Assembly (NCBI GenBank): GCA_025055755.1
Contig: JANWWF010000002.1
Coordinates: forward strand, 124,001 to 188,000
Source: Candidatus Kapaibacterium sp.
Lineage (GTDB): Bacteria; Bacteroidota; Ignavibacteria; Kapaibacteriales; NICIL-2
Direction: 5' to 3'
Length of the DNA: 64,000 nt
Positions 36,460-45,188 of the stretch are shown here, piece after piece. Numbering within the stretch: the stretch's first letter is position 1; each line of letters starts with the position of its first letter. Below the pieces are notes generated by a model. That model was not told where the DNA came from. It was given only the letters and a program-made list of their open reading frames with translations, and made no database searches. The position numbers and the translations under genes were made by a program.

Positions 36460-38671
36460 GATCAGTGGTGGCGGGACGGTGCTCGGTATTCTTGGGCTGT
36501 TGGTTGCTGCATGTTTGGAGCCAATCTACAGCCAAGACTCAGTCTTCGTGAGTATCAACTTAGCCGATAGAGCGACAGATACGCTCGATTTCGGCTACGT
36601 TATGGCAGGGGATACCGTTATACGACCACTCTACATCGAGAATAACGGCTCTGGAGAAGTGGTCATTCCCCAAGGTGTTCGTCCGTACATGTGGATCGAA
36701 TCAGTCCCGTCGTTCCGGGAAAATGATCCGGATGAATTTCCGTTGGAAGCATTGTTCCCATTCCGAGTAGGCGCGACACAAATTCGAACATATCCCCTTC
36801 GCTACACAGCAACGCTGTTTGCTCAGCATCCGGAAGGGCTGCACCGTGTTGCACTTAATGTATCCATTCGTGCAGGTAACGATCCGGAGAGAGTTCTTGT
36901 TCAGCGCAGGTTTATTCTCCAGGCTACTAAGTCATTTCGCCCGCTATGGAGTGATCATAGCCGCCTTGAGTTTGATTCTGTATATGTTCACTCTCCTTTT
37001 GTTCGAACACTAATACTCCCGGTGCGCAATGTGATGCGCCGTAGTGTTCCTGTGACTATCATTCGTAGTGGTGACAGGAGAAGCAGGGAAGTGTTCGCGA
37101 TAGATACTGATGATGCCGACATCTTTGCCAGCGAGGAGCTTAAGGAATACGTTGTACGATTTCAACCTACTACTGCTGGTCTTTATGCAATGGATGTACT
37201 TTGGGTACATCCCTCTCCACTCCGTGGTGGGGCATTGGATACAACGCAGGTGCAACTCCGGGGAGTGGGAGTTCATCAGCGCCTTGAGTACCGAATCGCA
37301 GCAAGTCCTGCAGTACAACTTGCAGGTGACACCATCATTGCTCGCCTCCGTCCAGTGGGGCGGAGTGATACTCTCCGCCTCATTTTTCAAAACACGGGAA
37401 ACATCCGGATAGGTGCGGTCGAAACTCGAATCATCGGTCAATCTTCAAGTCCGGATATTACCATTGTTCGTGGTTTTGGGTCTATCGATCCTCTTGCCTT
37501 CGACACACTCATCATTGCTGTACGCCCCAGTCGGAGTGGACGGCAGCAAGCCACGATCGAGCTATATACGGACGTGCGGACACGCGCCATTTTTGGCGTG
37601 CCACCAGGAGCAGAGGTTATACGGTTTCCACTGGTTGTTGAAAGCCAACAGCAGAGGCTAATTGCCCTGGCAACAGGCATTGACTTCGGGAAAGTGGCTT
37701 TGCTTGGTGGGTGTAGTGAACAGCGGAGAGATACCGTACGAATCATTAATCAGGGTGTGCAAGTCGATACAATCTGGGCTGCGATTGTGACATCTCCATT
37801 TGAAGCGCGGCAACAGTTCCCGATTGCTGTTGCTCCAGGAGAAACAATCACAATTCCTCTGCAAGTAAGCACTGTCAATCGAGAGGGAAGGGTGGAAGGT
37901 ACATTGCGTCTTGAAACAAGTGACTCAGCATACTCCCCTTTAGAGATTCCGCTACGAGTGCATTTTATCGCGCCTGGACCACTTACACTTCGAGTTGACT
38001 CGATTACATATACGCCGGGGAGAAATGCCTATGTACCAATCATTGCGGACTCTTCGTTGTGGCTTTACTCGGCAGTAAGATTCGATATTGCCTTTGATCC
38101 AACAATGGCCGAGTACTACAGCACTCTCACCGCTGGGACCGCAGCCCAGAATGCCCAAGTTGAAGTTTCTCCCTCAGGAGTTGGTGTATATACAGTGCGT
38201 GTGGCTTCAGCGTATCCGTTCATTCCGGCAGACACGTTGATTGTTTTGGTGTTGAGAACGTATTTGGGTGAGCAGCCACAGGCACCAATCCGATTGACTC
38301 AGGTTCGGAGTGGGACAAGTCTTTGCTCAGAAGTTGTTGCAGGTGTGGGGAATGAAGGCTATTTACGAGTTGAGCCATTCTGTGGAATGGGGTACAAGTA
38401 TCCGATAGCCTTGCCATCGTTGGTGCTTCAGAAGACAGAGTATGTGTCTGGAGACCTGCTTCTTGTAGAGTGTTGGTCGCAGTATGATCAGGATGCAACC
38501 GTCGAGCTTTACGCCAGTGACGGGCGAAAAGTAGCTACTGAACATCTTGCCCTTCGCACAGGACACCAAATGCACATTTTGCCATTTGATGGACCAGCAG
38601 GCTTCTACTTGGTCCGGCTATACGGTGCACATTCTGGCGAGGGAAGGCGCCATGCTCTCATCGTACGCTAA
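36446..38671 (+). CDS. Secreted choice-of-anchor-D (ASH-like) protein with T9SS-like C-terminus
   Basis: A roughly 741-residue exported protein with an N-terminal signal segment (VLGILGLLVAACLEPIYSQ). About four immunoglobulin-like repeats follow, each ending in a pattern such as VRFQPTTAGLYAMDVLW, or VAPGETITIPLQVST with GTLRLETSD, as in choice-of-anchor-D/ASH domains. A cohesin-like stretch (VRFDIAFDPTMAEYY) comes next. The last ~75 residues (VELYASDGRKVATEHL ... GFYLVRLYG) resemble a type A sorting domain of the type IX secretion system. There is no ATG near the start; I choose GTG 36446, overlapping nuoN by 14 bp, but TTG 36428 or GTG 36479 are possible. Function unknown, probably a surface protein. 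Confidence 0.72.
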   Translation: MFGNRISGGGTVLGILGLLVAACLEPIYSQDSVFVSINLADRATDTLDFGYVMAGDTVIRPLYIENNGSGEVVIPQGVRPYMWIESVPSFRENDPDEFPLEALFPFRVGATQIRTYPLRYTATLFAQHPEGLHRVALNVSIRAGNDPERVLVQRRFILQATKSFRPLWSDHSRLEFDSVYVHSPFVRTLILPVRNVMRRSVPVTIIRSGDRRSREVFAIDTDDADIFASEELKEYVVRFQPTTAGLYAMDVLWVHPSPLRGGALDTTQVQLRGVGVHQRLEYRIAASPAVQLAGDTIIARLRPVGRSDTLRLIFQNTGNIRIGAVETRIIGQSSSPDITIVRGFGSIDPLAFDTLIIAVRPSRSGRQQATIELYTDVRTRAIFGVPPGAEVIRFPLVVESQQQRLIALATGIDFGKVALLGGCSEQRRDTVRIINQGVQVDTIWAAIVTSPFEARQQFPIAVAPGETITIPLQVSTVNREGRVEGTLRLETSDSAYSPLEIPLRVHFIAPGPLTLRVDSITYTPGRNAYVPIIADSSLWLYSAVRFDIAFDPTMAEYYSTLTAGTAAQNAQVEVSPSGVGVYTVRVASAYPFIPADTLIVLVLRTYLGEQPQAPIRLTQVRSGTSLCSEVVAGVGNEGYLRVEPFCGMGYKYPIALPSLVLQKTEYVSGDLLLVECWSQYDQDATVELYASDGRKVATEHLALRTGHQMHILPFDGPAGFYLVRLYGAHSGEGRRHALIVR

Positions 38672-39404
38672 AATTTTGCTTGGGGTCATGGCTTCTGCTG
38701 GTTTACTTGCCCAAGACTTCGACTGGGTGCCGACGTACATGCTACCTTTTCGCATCCCGACTACGTACTATGTGGCTGCATCGCGAATAGCAACGGCAGC
38801 AGTGTACGATCGACAAAGTGTAGAGGAAGGGAGTTCTCTCTGTGCCACCTACGGTGATGGGTGGGGATGGTACGGAGCGTTCTCCTTTGGTACCGAATGG
38901 TGGATATTCCCCCGTAGCGCTATGTCGGTCCATGCAGCTGTTGGCTGGTTGTCAGTCGAACACCGTGCCGCGGGGACAATTGCACCACTGGTGACCGGCG
39001 AGATACTTCAGACTGAATATGTTCTGTCAACCTCCCGTCCTGTGATAAGCGTCCAAGTGAGTGCGAAAACGCGGATAGGTCTTCGGCATAGCTGGATTAG
39101 CGGCGGCTTGGAAATACTGCTGCTCTTACCGGCAATGGTGCATCAAGTAGAAAGAGTACAAGCACCTGCGTGGTATCAGTTCGCCACAAATCCACCTACG
39201 CGGCAGGTTGAGATCGGTAGTAGTCGGACAGCAACACAGATTCGTCCACTGCTGAACATTGCAATAGGATATGATTGGGCACTGACGTATGGTGTGTATT
39301 GCTCACCGTCGGTGGAGATTGGGATTCCCCTTACGCTTGCAAGGGGAGATTATCGTCTATGGCACGTAGGTATTGCTGTCCCTATTGCGTTTTCGTTGTT
39401 TTGA
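38652..39404 (+). CDS. Predicted outer-membrane beta-barrel protein, unknown function
   Basis: A 250-residue protein starting at ATG 38652, which overlaps the previous gene by 20 bp. A signal peptide (YAKILLGVMASAGLLAQ) is followed by alternating hydrophobic/polar strands rich in Trp, Tyr and Thr. The final residue is Phe in a strand-like GIAVPIAFSLF, the usual signature of an outer-membrane barrel. No named family is recognised. Overlap with the secreted ASH-domain protein suggests the two act together, for example as a surface protein and its anchor or partner. Confidence 0.6.
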   Translation: MLSSYAKILLGVMASAGLLAQDFDWVPTYMLPFRIPTTYYVAASRIATAAVYDRQSVEEGSSLCATYGDGWGWYGAFSFGTEWWIFPRSAMSVHAAVGWLSVEHRAAGTIAPLVTGEILQTEYVLSTSRPVISVQVSAKTRIGLRHSWISGGLEILLLLPAMVHQVERVQAPAWYQFATNPPTRQVEIGSSRTATQIRPLLNIAIGYDWALTYGVYCSPSVEIGIPLTLARGDYRLWHVGIAVPIAFSLF

Positions 39405-39432
39405 CAATGTTTCACCAATGGTTAGTTAAGCA

Positions 39433-40149
39433 ATGCGATGCGCGTCTGTTTATTTGGTGGTGATGATATTGACTGCTGCTATTGGAGCAGCACAGCCGAA
39501 ATTGGAGATAGTGGGAGGTGATACGTACAACTGGGGGCAGGTCAAACCCTCTGCCAACCCGCTCAAAGGAACACTTCGGATAAAAAATGCAGGTAATCAG
39601 CCGTTGGAAATCAAGGGAGTCAAACCAAGTTGCGGCTGTACAGCAACAAAGCTGGAGAAAAACACACTTGAACCGGGAGAAGTTACCTCAATTGATGTAT
39701 CACTCAACATTGGGTCTGCAACGGGACCAGTAACGAAGACGATCACGATTACCTCAAACGACCCGAACAACGAGACAAAAATTGTATGGCTCAAAGCAGA
39801 TGTCGTGCGTGCATTGCAGCTCTCTATGCCGTACATTGCGTTTAGTGATCTATCACTCGGGAAACAGTCAACAGCCAGCATAACCGTTAAGAATAACTCG
39901 ACAGAGAACATCACATGCTTTGGATTCGAAGGAAGCGCAGGGTTGATTGTGACCCCGAAGGGCAAAGTAGAACTCAAGCCAGGCGAAGAGTTTAAGCTAA
40001 GCGCAACACTTGTTCCTGACACTGAAGGGTATTTCAGCGGAACAGCAAAATTTTCTACGTCCCATCCTGATTTCCCGGTCGTTGAAATTCCAGTGTACGG
40101 AAATGTCATGAAGCCAGCATCGCCAGTATTTCAGCCAGGGCGTCCATAA
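39433..40149 (+). CDS. DUF1573 exported protein
   Basis: A 238-residue protein with an N-terminal signal (SVYLVVMILTAAIGAAQ) and two Ig-like modules. The first carries the DUF1573 hallmark IKGVKPSCGCTATKLEKNTLEPGE, followed by TKTITITSNDPNNET. The second (LSLGKQSTASITVKNNSTENITCF, then a region ending in SGTAKFSTSHPDFPVVEIPVYG) repeats the pattern. DUF1573 proteins are common in FCB bacteria and usually periplasmic or outer-membrane associated, with unknown function. It is the third exported beta-sandwich-type gene in a row after nuoN. Its stop lies two bases from that of the convergent glgA. Confidence 0.88.
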   Translation: MRCASVYLVVMILTAAIGAAQPKLEIVGGDTYNWGQVKPSANPLKGTLRIKNAGNQPLEIKGVKPSCGCTATKLEKNTLEPGEVTSIDVSLNIGSATGPVTKTITITSNDPNNETKIVWLKADVVRALQLSMPYIAFSDLSLGKQSTASITVKNNSTENITCFGFEGSAGLIVTPKGKVELKPGEEFKLSATLVPDTEGYFSGTAKFSTSHPDFPVVEIPVYGNVMKPASPVFQPGRP

Positions 40150-40151
40150 GG

Positions 40152-41627
40152 CTATACCACTCTGCCAATTTTTTCCAGTGCCCAGCGAAAGACGTCAATG
40201 TACTGCTGGGCACTTTTTGCTGCTGAAAAGTCTTGCTGCATGCCGTTTCTTCGAATGCGATCCCAGTGGAAAGGGTGACGGTAGTAGGAAAGAGCGCGTT
40301 CGATTGCATGAGCAAATGCAGATACTGAGTACTCACGGAAAGTGAAACCCGTCCCCTCCGTGGTCACCGGGTTATACTCCTGGACGGTATCAGCAAGACC
40401 ACCGGTAGCCCGAACGATGGGCACCGTTCCATAGCGAAGGGCATAAATCTGCGTTAGTCCACATGGCTCAAATAGCGAGGGCATAACCAAGTAGTCTGCA
40501 CTTGCGATGACATGATGGGATAGTGCAGAGTTGTATCCGGTGTACAGAATTATCCGCGTGGGGTGACGGTGTGCCAACAGGTGCAGCGCATGCTCATACC
40601 GACGTTCACCACTACCAAGTATCACAAATCGAGCACGCCCACTACGGGCAAATTGCTCCATGCATCCGAGGAGGAGATCAATTCCTTTTTGTTGGGTAAG
40701 GCGCGAAACCATTCCAATCACTGGAACTTCGACGATGCGATCATGGGGCGGAACTGTTTCTGCAAGGAGTGCCGCTTTGTTTGCTTCTTTGCTTGCGAGA
40801 GATTCTGCAGAGTAGGTTGCAACAATATGAGGGTCTGATGTGGGATCCCATTCAGTGTAGTCTGCCCCATTGAGAACACCGAGGAAATCAGCACCACGGA
40901 GATTTAAGTATGGTTGCATACCCATTCCTGCGCTTGTCCACCGAATCTCTCGAGCATAGGTTGGACTTACGGTGGTGATTTTGTCGGCGAACATGATTCC
41001 GGTTTTCATCATGTTCACGACGCCATCATGGTCGAACCAGGACCCATGAAATTCCTCGACACGGAATCCTGCAAGAGGGAGGACGCGATAGGGGTCGCTT
41101 TGCCCCTGGTAGGCAATGTTGTGAATTGTAAAAACTCCCGCCGTTCGCGCAAAACGAGGATGGTAGCGATAGTGTGATTTCAAAAAAGCAAGAGCAAAGG
41201 CTGTGTGCCAATCGTGGGCATGGATGATGTCAGGAACAAAATCCATACTCGAGGCAACTTCGAATGTTGCGCGAGAGAGAAAAAGGAACCGCCGATCGTT
41301 ATCAGCATAACCTTCCGGGTCCCCATAGATGCCCGGGCGGTCGTAGTAGTCGTGCGACTCTAAAAAGTACACGGGCACATCCGTACCCGGAAGCACACCG
41401 CGCCACACGCGCGTGTATTCCTGCCACCACCCCATTGGGACCGACACCACAATGTGGGTAGGTTTGATTTCCCATCGGTCGGTGTCGATTGTGGCATATT
41501 TAGGGAGAATGATACGGACGTTATGCCCTAGGGCATGCCAATGTTTCGCAAGAGCTGCGACAACATCTGCCAAGCCGCCAATTTTGGCGAATGGTGTGCA
41601 TTCCGCTGCTGTAACGAGTATATTCAT
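40152..41627 (-). CDS. glgA: Glycogen synthase (ADP-glucose type)
   Basis: GlgA extends alpha-1,4-glucan from ADP-glucose. The 491-residue GT5 enzyme has the N-terminal nucleotide-sugar motif FAKIGGLADVVAAL, HAHDWHTAFALAFLK, and FTIHNIAYQGQ. In the C-terminal Rossmann domain it has MVSRLTQQKGIDLLL and SLFEPCGLTQIYALRYGTVPIVRATGGLADTV with the catalytic Glu pair region. It is full length. It lies four bases downstream of ispE in the same direction. Confidence 0.97.
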   Translation of the reverse strand: MNILVTAAECTPFAKIGGLADVVAALAKHWHALGHNVRIILPKYATIDTDRWEIKPTHIVVSVPMGWWQEYTRVWRGVLPGTDVPVYFLESHDYYDRPGIYGDPEGYADNDRRFLFLSRATFEVASSMDFVPDIIHAHDWHTAFALAFLKSHYRYHPRFARTAGVFTIHNIAYQGQSDPYRVLPLAGFRVEEFHGSWFDHDGVVNMMKTGIMFADKITTVSPTYAREIRWTSAGMGMQPYLNLRGADFLGVLNGADYTEWDPTSDPHIVATYSAESLASKEANKAALLAETVPPHDRIVEVPVIGMVSRLTQQKGIDLLLGCMEQFARSGRARFVILGSGERRYEHALHLLAHRHPTRIILYTGYNSALSHHVIASADYLVMPSLFEPCGLTQIYALRYGTVPIVRATGGLADTVQEYNPVTTEGTGFTFREYSVSAFAHAIERALSYYRHPFHWDRIRRNGMQQDFSAAKSAQQYIDVFRWALEKIGRVV

Positions 41628-41631
41628 CGGG

Positions 41632-42471
41632 CTAAGCCAACAGGTGTGTGACGAATGTGCGATAAGTCGGAAAGCGAGTTGCTGCTATGAGTGCAGCATT
41701 GATGTTATCGAAGAATGCAAAAAGTGCAGAACCTGTGCCTGTAAGGGAGGCATAATGCGCACCTGCAGCATACAGTGCAGCTTTGATCTCTGACAATATG
41801 GGATATACCGGATAGACGACCTCCTCGAAGTCATTTGTACAAAGAGTGCGGAGCATCTCATCGGATAGATTGGTCAATCCAATTATCGAGCGTAGTGCTT
41901 CCTGACGAGGAAAAGAAGCCACAAGGTCTATCTGAGCGTATGCCCAAGCAGTTGAAATGGCGATAGGGGGTACCACAATTAGGACCGGGCACTGTCGTAG
42001 AGGCGGGATAACAGTCAGAATATCTCCACGCCCTTCAGCGTAAGCGAATCTGGGGTTTAGGAAGTAAGGGACATCACTTCCAATTTGTTGGGCTATCGAA
42101 AAGAGGGTAGAATCGTCTGGTGTGATACGCCAAAGTTGACACAGTCCGCGCAAGACAGTTGCGGCATCGGAACTTCCACCACCAAGCCCACTTCCGGGAG
42201 GAATGTGTTTCCTAATGGTTATCTTTGCGCCATCGTTGATGGCAGCTACTTCTTGCAACATCGCGGCAGCGCGGTAGGCGAGATTGTCGTGTTCAGCGAT
42301 ACCAAGCGAGGGACGCGTGTGGACGGTTATCGTTGGAGCAGGCTCGATGGTTATGACATCGAAAAGCTCCACTGGTGCAAAGACAGTTGCAATGTTGTGA
42401 TAGCCATCGGGCCGTCTCTCTACTACGTGCAATCCGATGTTGACTTTTGCATAGGCATTGAGCGTGAGCAT
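41632..42471 (-). CDS. ispE: 4-diphosphocytidyl-2-C-methyl-D-erythritol kinase
   Basis: IspE phosphorylates CDP-methylerythritol in the MEP route to isoprenoids. The 279-residue GHMP kinase begins MLTLNAYAKVNIGLHVV, matching the family's conserved N-terminus, so ATG 42471 is preferred to the ORF-track start at 42591. The ATP loop is PPGSGLGGGSSDAATVLRG, and the C-terminal GHMP motif is SLTGTGSALFAFF. Its ATG overlaps the ATG of the divergent lipid-kinase gene within CATG, so its promoter must lie inside that gene. Confidence 0.96.
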   Translation of the reverse strand: MLTLNAYAKVNIGLHVVERRPDGYHNIATVFAPVELFDVITIEPAPTITVHTRPSLGIAEHDNLAYRAAAMLQEVAAINDGAKITIRKHIPPGSGLGGGSSDAATVLRGLCQLWRITPDDSTLFSIAQQIGSDVPYFLNPRFAYAEGRGDILTVIPPLRQCPVLIVVPPIAISTAWAYAQIDLVASFPRQEALRSIIGLTNLSDEMLRTLCTNDFEEVVYPVYPILSEIKAALYAAGAHYASLTGTGSALFAFFDNINAALIAATRFPTYRTFVTHLLA

Positions 42472-43171
42472 GAGTAGCCATACAGTCGAACAAGGCGCAA
42501 AATTACCGCTTTCCCAACACGAGGAGGACATTTCCTTCGGCGCAGAATTATTGCGGAAAGGAATACATTTGCTTTCCCTTTCGATTCCCATTGGCTATGC
42601 GCTGATGTCCAAAGAGCATGCATTAGTTATTTTGATACCGTTGACGATCGCATTTGTTGTTGCTGATATTCTCATCCATCGCAGTGTTGCAGTTCGCCAG
42701 TATGCGCTGCAAATTGTCGGTCCTTTGTTGCGTCCGCACGAGCGTCGTCAGGACCGCCTTCTCCTCAATGGGGCATCGTATGTGCTTATAAGTGCATGTA
42801 TCACAGTGGCTATCTTTCCAAAGTTGATTGGGGTCACGGCATTTGCCATCCTGATCATCAGCGACATAAGTGCGGCGATCATCGGGCGTCGTTATGGGGC
42901 GCATCGGTTTCTGGATAAGTCGCTGGAGGGAACTCTTGCATTTCTTGTGTCAGCTCTCATTGTCATCAGCGTTATTGGCTCGCTCTATCATTTGCCTGAA
43001 CTTTATTTCGGTATTGCATCGTGTGGAGCTATAGTAGGTGCACTGGCTGAAAATTTGTCGATTCGCCTCAAACTTGATGATAATGTCTCTATCCCGATGA
43101 GCATTGGGGTTGTCATGTGGGTTCTTGCTCTTTTAATTCCTGGTGGAGAACTTTTGCTGCAAGTCGGATGA
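42470..43171 (+). CDS. SEC59/DGK1/VTE5-type CTP-dependent lipid kinase
   Basis: A 233-residue membrane protein with about seven helices. It resembles the phosphatidate cytidylyltransferase-related group of CTP-dependent kinases acting on dolichol, phytol or diacylglycerol. Recognisable features are the N-terminal ELLRKGIHLLSLSIPIGYAL, the cytoplasmic RHxxH-like stretch LRPHERRQDRLLLNGASYVL, and FAILIISDISAAIIGRRYGAHRFLDKSLEGTLAFLVSAL, which in this family holds the metal- and CTP-binding Asp. The end MSIGVVMWVLALL fits too. The substrate is uncertain; polyprenol salvage would fit the neighbouring isoprenoid gene ispE. Upstream GTG and TTG starts exist in frame and would overlap ispE further. 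Confidence 0.8.
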   Translation: MSSHTVEQGAKLPLSQHEEDISFGAELLRKGIHLLSLSIPIGYALMSKEHALVILIPLTIAFVVADILIHRSVAVRQYALQIVGPLLRPHERRQDRLLLNGASYVLISACITVAIFPKLIGVTAFAILIISDISAAIIGRRYGAHRFLDKSLEGTLAFLVSALIVISVIGSLYHLPELYFGIASCGAIVGALAENLSIRLKLDDNVSIPMSIGVVMWVLALLIPGGELLLQVG

Positions 43172-43695
43172 AAAACCGTCGTATCGTTGGTGCTACACAA
43201 GCTATTATCGCAACAGTTTTAGGGGCGCTTATCATCTTAGCGTTAACAGTTCCAACCCCCTCGCTTCCAGAGATGCGAACTGCCGACGTTTTTGACACCA
43301 CCTTCCATGATGGCTTTCGGTGGATCGTTGCATCGGTCCACACAAATGTTTATGATTCTGCTTGGATAGCACGGTATGCGACGATGTTTTACCATCGTGC
43401 CATTCCGAAGCACATGGAAGACACGGGGGCAGTACAGGTAGAACTTTACTTTTTCAACCCTGACGATCGAAGGATGTTACAGAGCCAGGATATTGTATCA
43501 CTTGCGCGACGGGGTCCAGCAATTGGTGAGCAGCTGGGCAAGCTAAGCGTCGTTGATAGCGGGTATGTAGCAGTTCGTTTTTCGTCAACTATGCTTTTGT
43601 TCGGTTACGACACTCTAACAGTTATGCGTACTCGTATCTACGTTCCGAAAGAAGGTTACCGGTGGGCGTCGTTAGTTCGACGTCTATCGTCATGA
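43168..43695 (+). CDS. Membrane-anchored protein, unknown function
   Basis: A 175-residue protein that starts at ATG 43168, overlapping the lipid-kinase stop (ATGA). One hydrophobic segment lies at residues 10-28 (QAIIATVLGALIILALTV). The rest is soluble, presumably periplasmic, mixed alpha/beta with VQVELYFFNPDDRRM and YVAVRFSSTMLLFGYDTL. No family recognised. The tight coupling to the lipid kinase suggests an envelope or lipid role, but nothing in the sequence fixes it. Confidence 0.6.
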   Translation: MKNRRIVGATQAIIATVLGALIILALTVPTPSLPEMRTADVFDTTFHDGFRWIVASVHTNVYDSAWIARYATMFYHRAIPKHMEDTGAVQVELYFFNPDDRRMLQSQDIVSLARRGPAIGEQLGKLSVVDSGYVAVRFSSTMLLFGYDTLTVMRTRIYVPKEGYRWASLVRRLSS

Positions 43696-43717
43696 TGTTT
43701 CACATTGGAGCGGCCTG

Positions 43718-44545
43718 ATGGACAAACAGCAGTGCTATGCGTTGATTCTTGGGGCGTCGAGTGGTTTTGGGCGAGCGACAGCACTGGCATTGGCAGCAGA
43801 GGGGTATCCCATCATAGGAGTGCATCTTGATCGCGCAGCCGCACTGCCTGCGGTGGAGGAACTCAAGAGCAAGATTCAGTCCTATGGTGTGCGGACCCTG
43901 TTTTTCAACGCTAATGCAGCAGATGCTGCGCGCCGTGCTGAAATCATCGCCGCTCTCAAGGATGAATTCCGCCATGTTCCCGGCAGTGGTGTTTACCTTA
44001 TGCTGCATTCTTTAGCCTTCGGGACCCTGCGTCCGCTTGTTTCTTCGAATCGAGAGGAGGCAATCACCCAAAGCCAGCTTGAAATGACGCTCGATGTGAT
44101 GGCAAATTCCCTGGTGTATTGGGTACAGGACCTTTACGCGGAGGGATTACTCCTTCGAGGCGGGCGAATTCTCTCTCTTACCAGTGCAGGGAGCCATCGT
44201 AATCTTCCGATGTACGGGGCGGTATCTGCCGCAAAAGCAGCATTAGAGTCCTACACTCGGCAACTTGCGTTGGAACTTGCTTCGATGGAGATCACCGTCA
44301 ATGCAATTCGCGCAGGAGTGACCGATACCCCTGCTCTTCGCAAGATACCTGGTAACGAGCGCCTCATTGCGAACGCTATCATGCGTAACCCCAATCATCG
44401 GTTAACCACACCTGAGGATGTTGCTCGCATTATCGTACTCCTTGCACGACCAGAAGCACAATGGATCAATGCCCATGTGCTTGGTGCGGATGGAGGCGAG
44501 GATGCAATAGACATCACCTGGTGGGATGATGCCGTGGTACGCTAA
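43718..44545 (+). CDS. Enoyl-ACP reductase-like SDR (FabL/FabI type)
   Basis: A 275-residue short-chain dehydrogenase/reductase. The cofactor loop is GASSGFGRATA at residues 12-22. The catalytic pair is Tyr166 and Lys173 with six residues between (MYGAVSAAKAALES), the spacing of enoyl-ACP reductases rather than the Y-x3-K of ordinary SDRs. HSLAFG before the active site and the C-terminal RNPNHRLTTPEDVARIIVLLARP also resemble FabL/FabI. I therefore infer reduction of enoyl-ACP in fatty acid synthesis, though another enoyl substrate is possible. It follows the anchored unknown by 22 bp and precedes a TPR lipoprotein by one base. Confidence 0.75.
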   Translation: MDKQQCYALILGASSGFGRATALALAAEGYPIIGVHLDRAAALPAVEELKSKIQSYGVRTLFFNANAADAARRAEIIAALKDEFRHVPGSGVYLMLHSLAFGTLRPLVSSNREEAITQSQLEMTLDVMANSLVYWVQDLYAEGLLLRGGRILSLTSAGSHRNLPMYGAVSAAKAALESYTRQLALELASMEITVNAIRAGVTDTPALRKIPGNERLIANAIMRNPNHRLTTPEDVARIIVLLARPEAQWINAHVLGADGGEDAIDITWWDDAVVR

Positions 44546-44546
44546 C

Positions 44547-45188
44547 ATGCTTAGGCAGGCTCTTCTGCTTTTCGGAGGAGCCTGCTGTGTTTTTGTGGAG
44601 GGATGTCTCCATCCGCTTCGCACTCATTCTCTATCGGCTGCATCTTCTCTTACAGCCAGTGGTAGTGAGATGAAGGAATCCTCCAAGCGTTTTGCTGATA
44701 CTATGACTATTTTCTTTGCAGAGCCACCGCCGCAGAGGGATCGGGGAACGCTGGTAGAGGGAAAAAGCAGAGGTATTCTGCTTGATTCTGCAATAAAACT
44801 CTGTACACACTCCAGTATTGGACGTGCTGTGCAACTACTTCTGCAAGTAATAGAAAATTGCCCGCATAGTGATTCTCTTCACTGGGAAGCATTATTTCAG
44901 CTGGGGGAGTGCTATGCAGTCAAGGGAGAATACCGCCGTGCACGGCTTCTATTGGGGGAAATTGCCTATCGCAACGAAGGTATCCCGTCTGATGTCCATC
45001 AACGTGCACTTGTACGACTAGGGCATGTGTGGTGCCGCGAGGGGAGAGTTAATCTCGCCCAGGAGCAGTTTTCGCGGCTTATTGAATTGTATCCTTTCAG
45101 TCCTTACCGTTCTGTTGCAAGTTGTAGCACTATTGATTTGTTCGATGCCTTCGGGCGGCACGGATACGACCAAAGACGTACACAATAA
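44547..45188 (+). CDS. TPR-repeat lipoprotein
   Basis: A 213-residue predicted lipoprotein. ATG 44547 immediately follows the SDR stop and gives a signal (RQALLLFGGACCVFVEGC) with a Cys near residue 20. After a Ser-rich linker the C-terminal half carries two to three TPR-like helical repeats (ALFQLGECYAVKGEYRRARLLLGEI and ALVRLGHVWCREGRVNLAQEQFSRLIELYP). The spacing and LYP ending recall BamD/YfiO-type proteins, but it is shorter than BamD. Likely an outer-membrane scaffold of unknown partner. Its 3' end overlaps dedA on the other strand by 59 bp. Confidence 0.7.
   Translation: MLRQALLLFGGACCVFVEGCLHPLRTHSLSAASSLTASGSEMKESSKRFADTMTIFFAEPPPQRDRGTLVEGKSRGILLDSAIKLCTHSSIGRAVQLLLQVIENCPHSDSLHWEALFQLGECYAVKGEYRRARLLLGEIAYRNEGIPSDVHQRALVRLGHVWCREGRVNLAQEQFSRLIELYPFSPYRSVASCSTIDLFDAFGRHGYDQRRTQ

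Noticed and set aside
43718-44545. SDR gene as a sepiapterin reductase completing biopterin synthesis
   Set aside because: The Tyr-x6-Lys spacing and HSLAFG motif match enoyl-ACP reductases, and it is 30 kb from the PTPS-folE pair.
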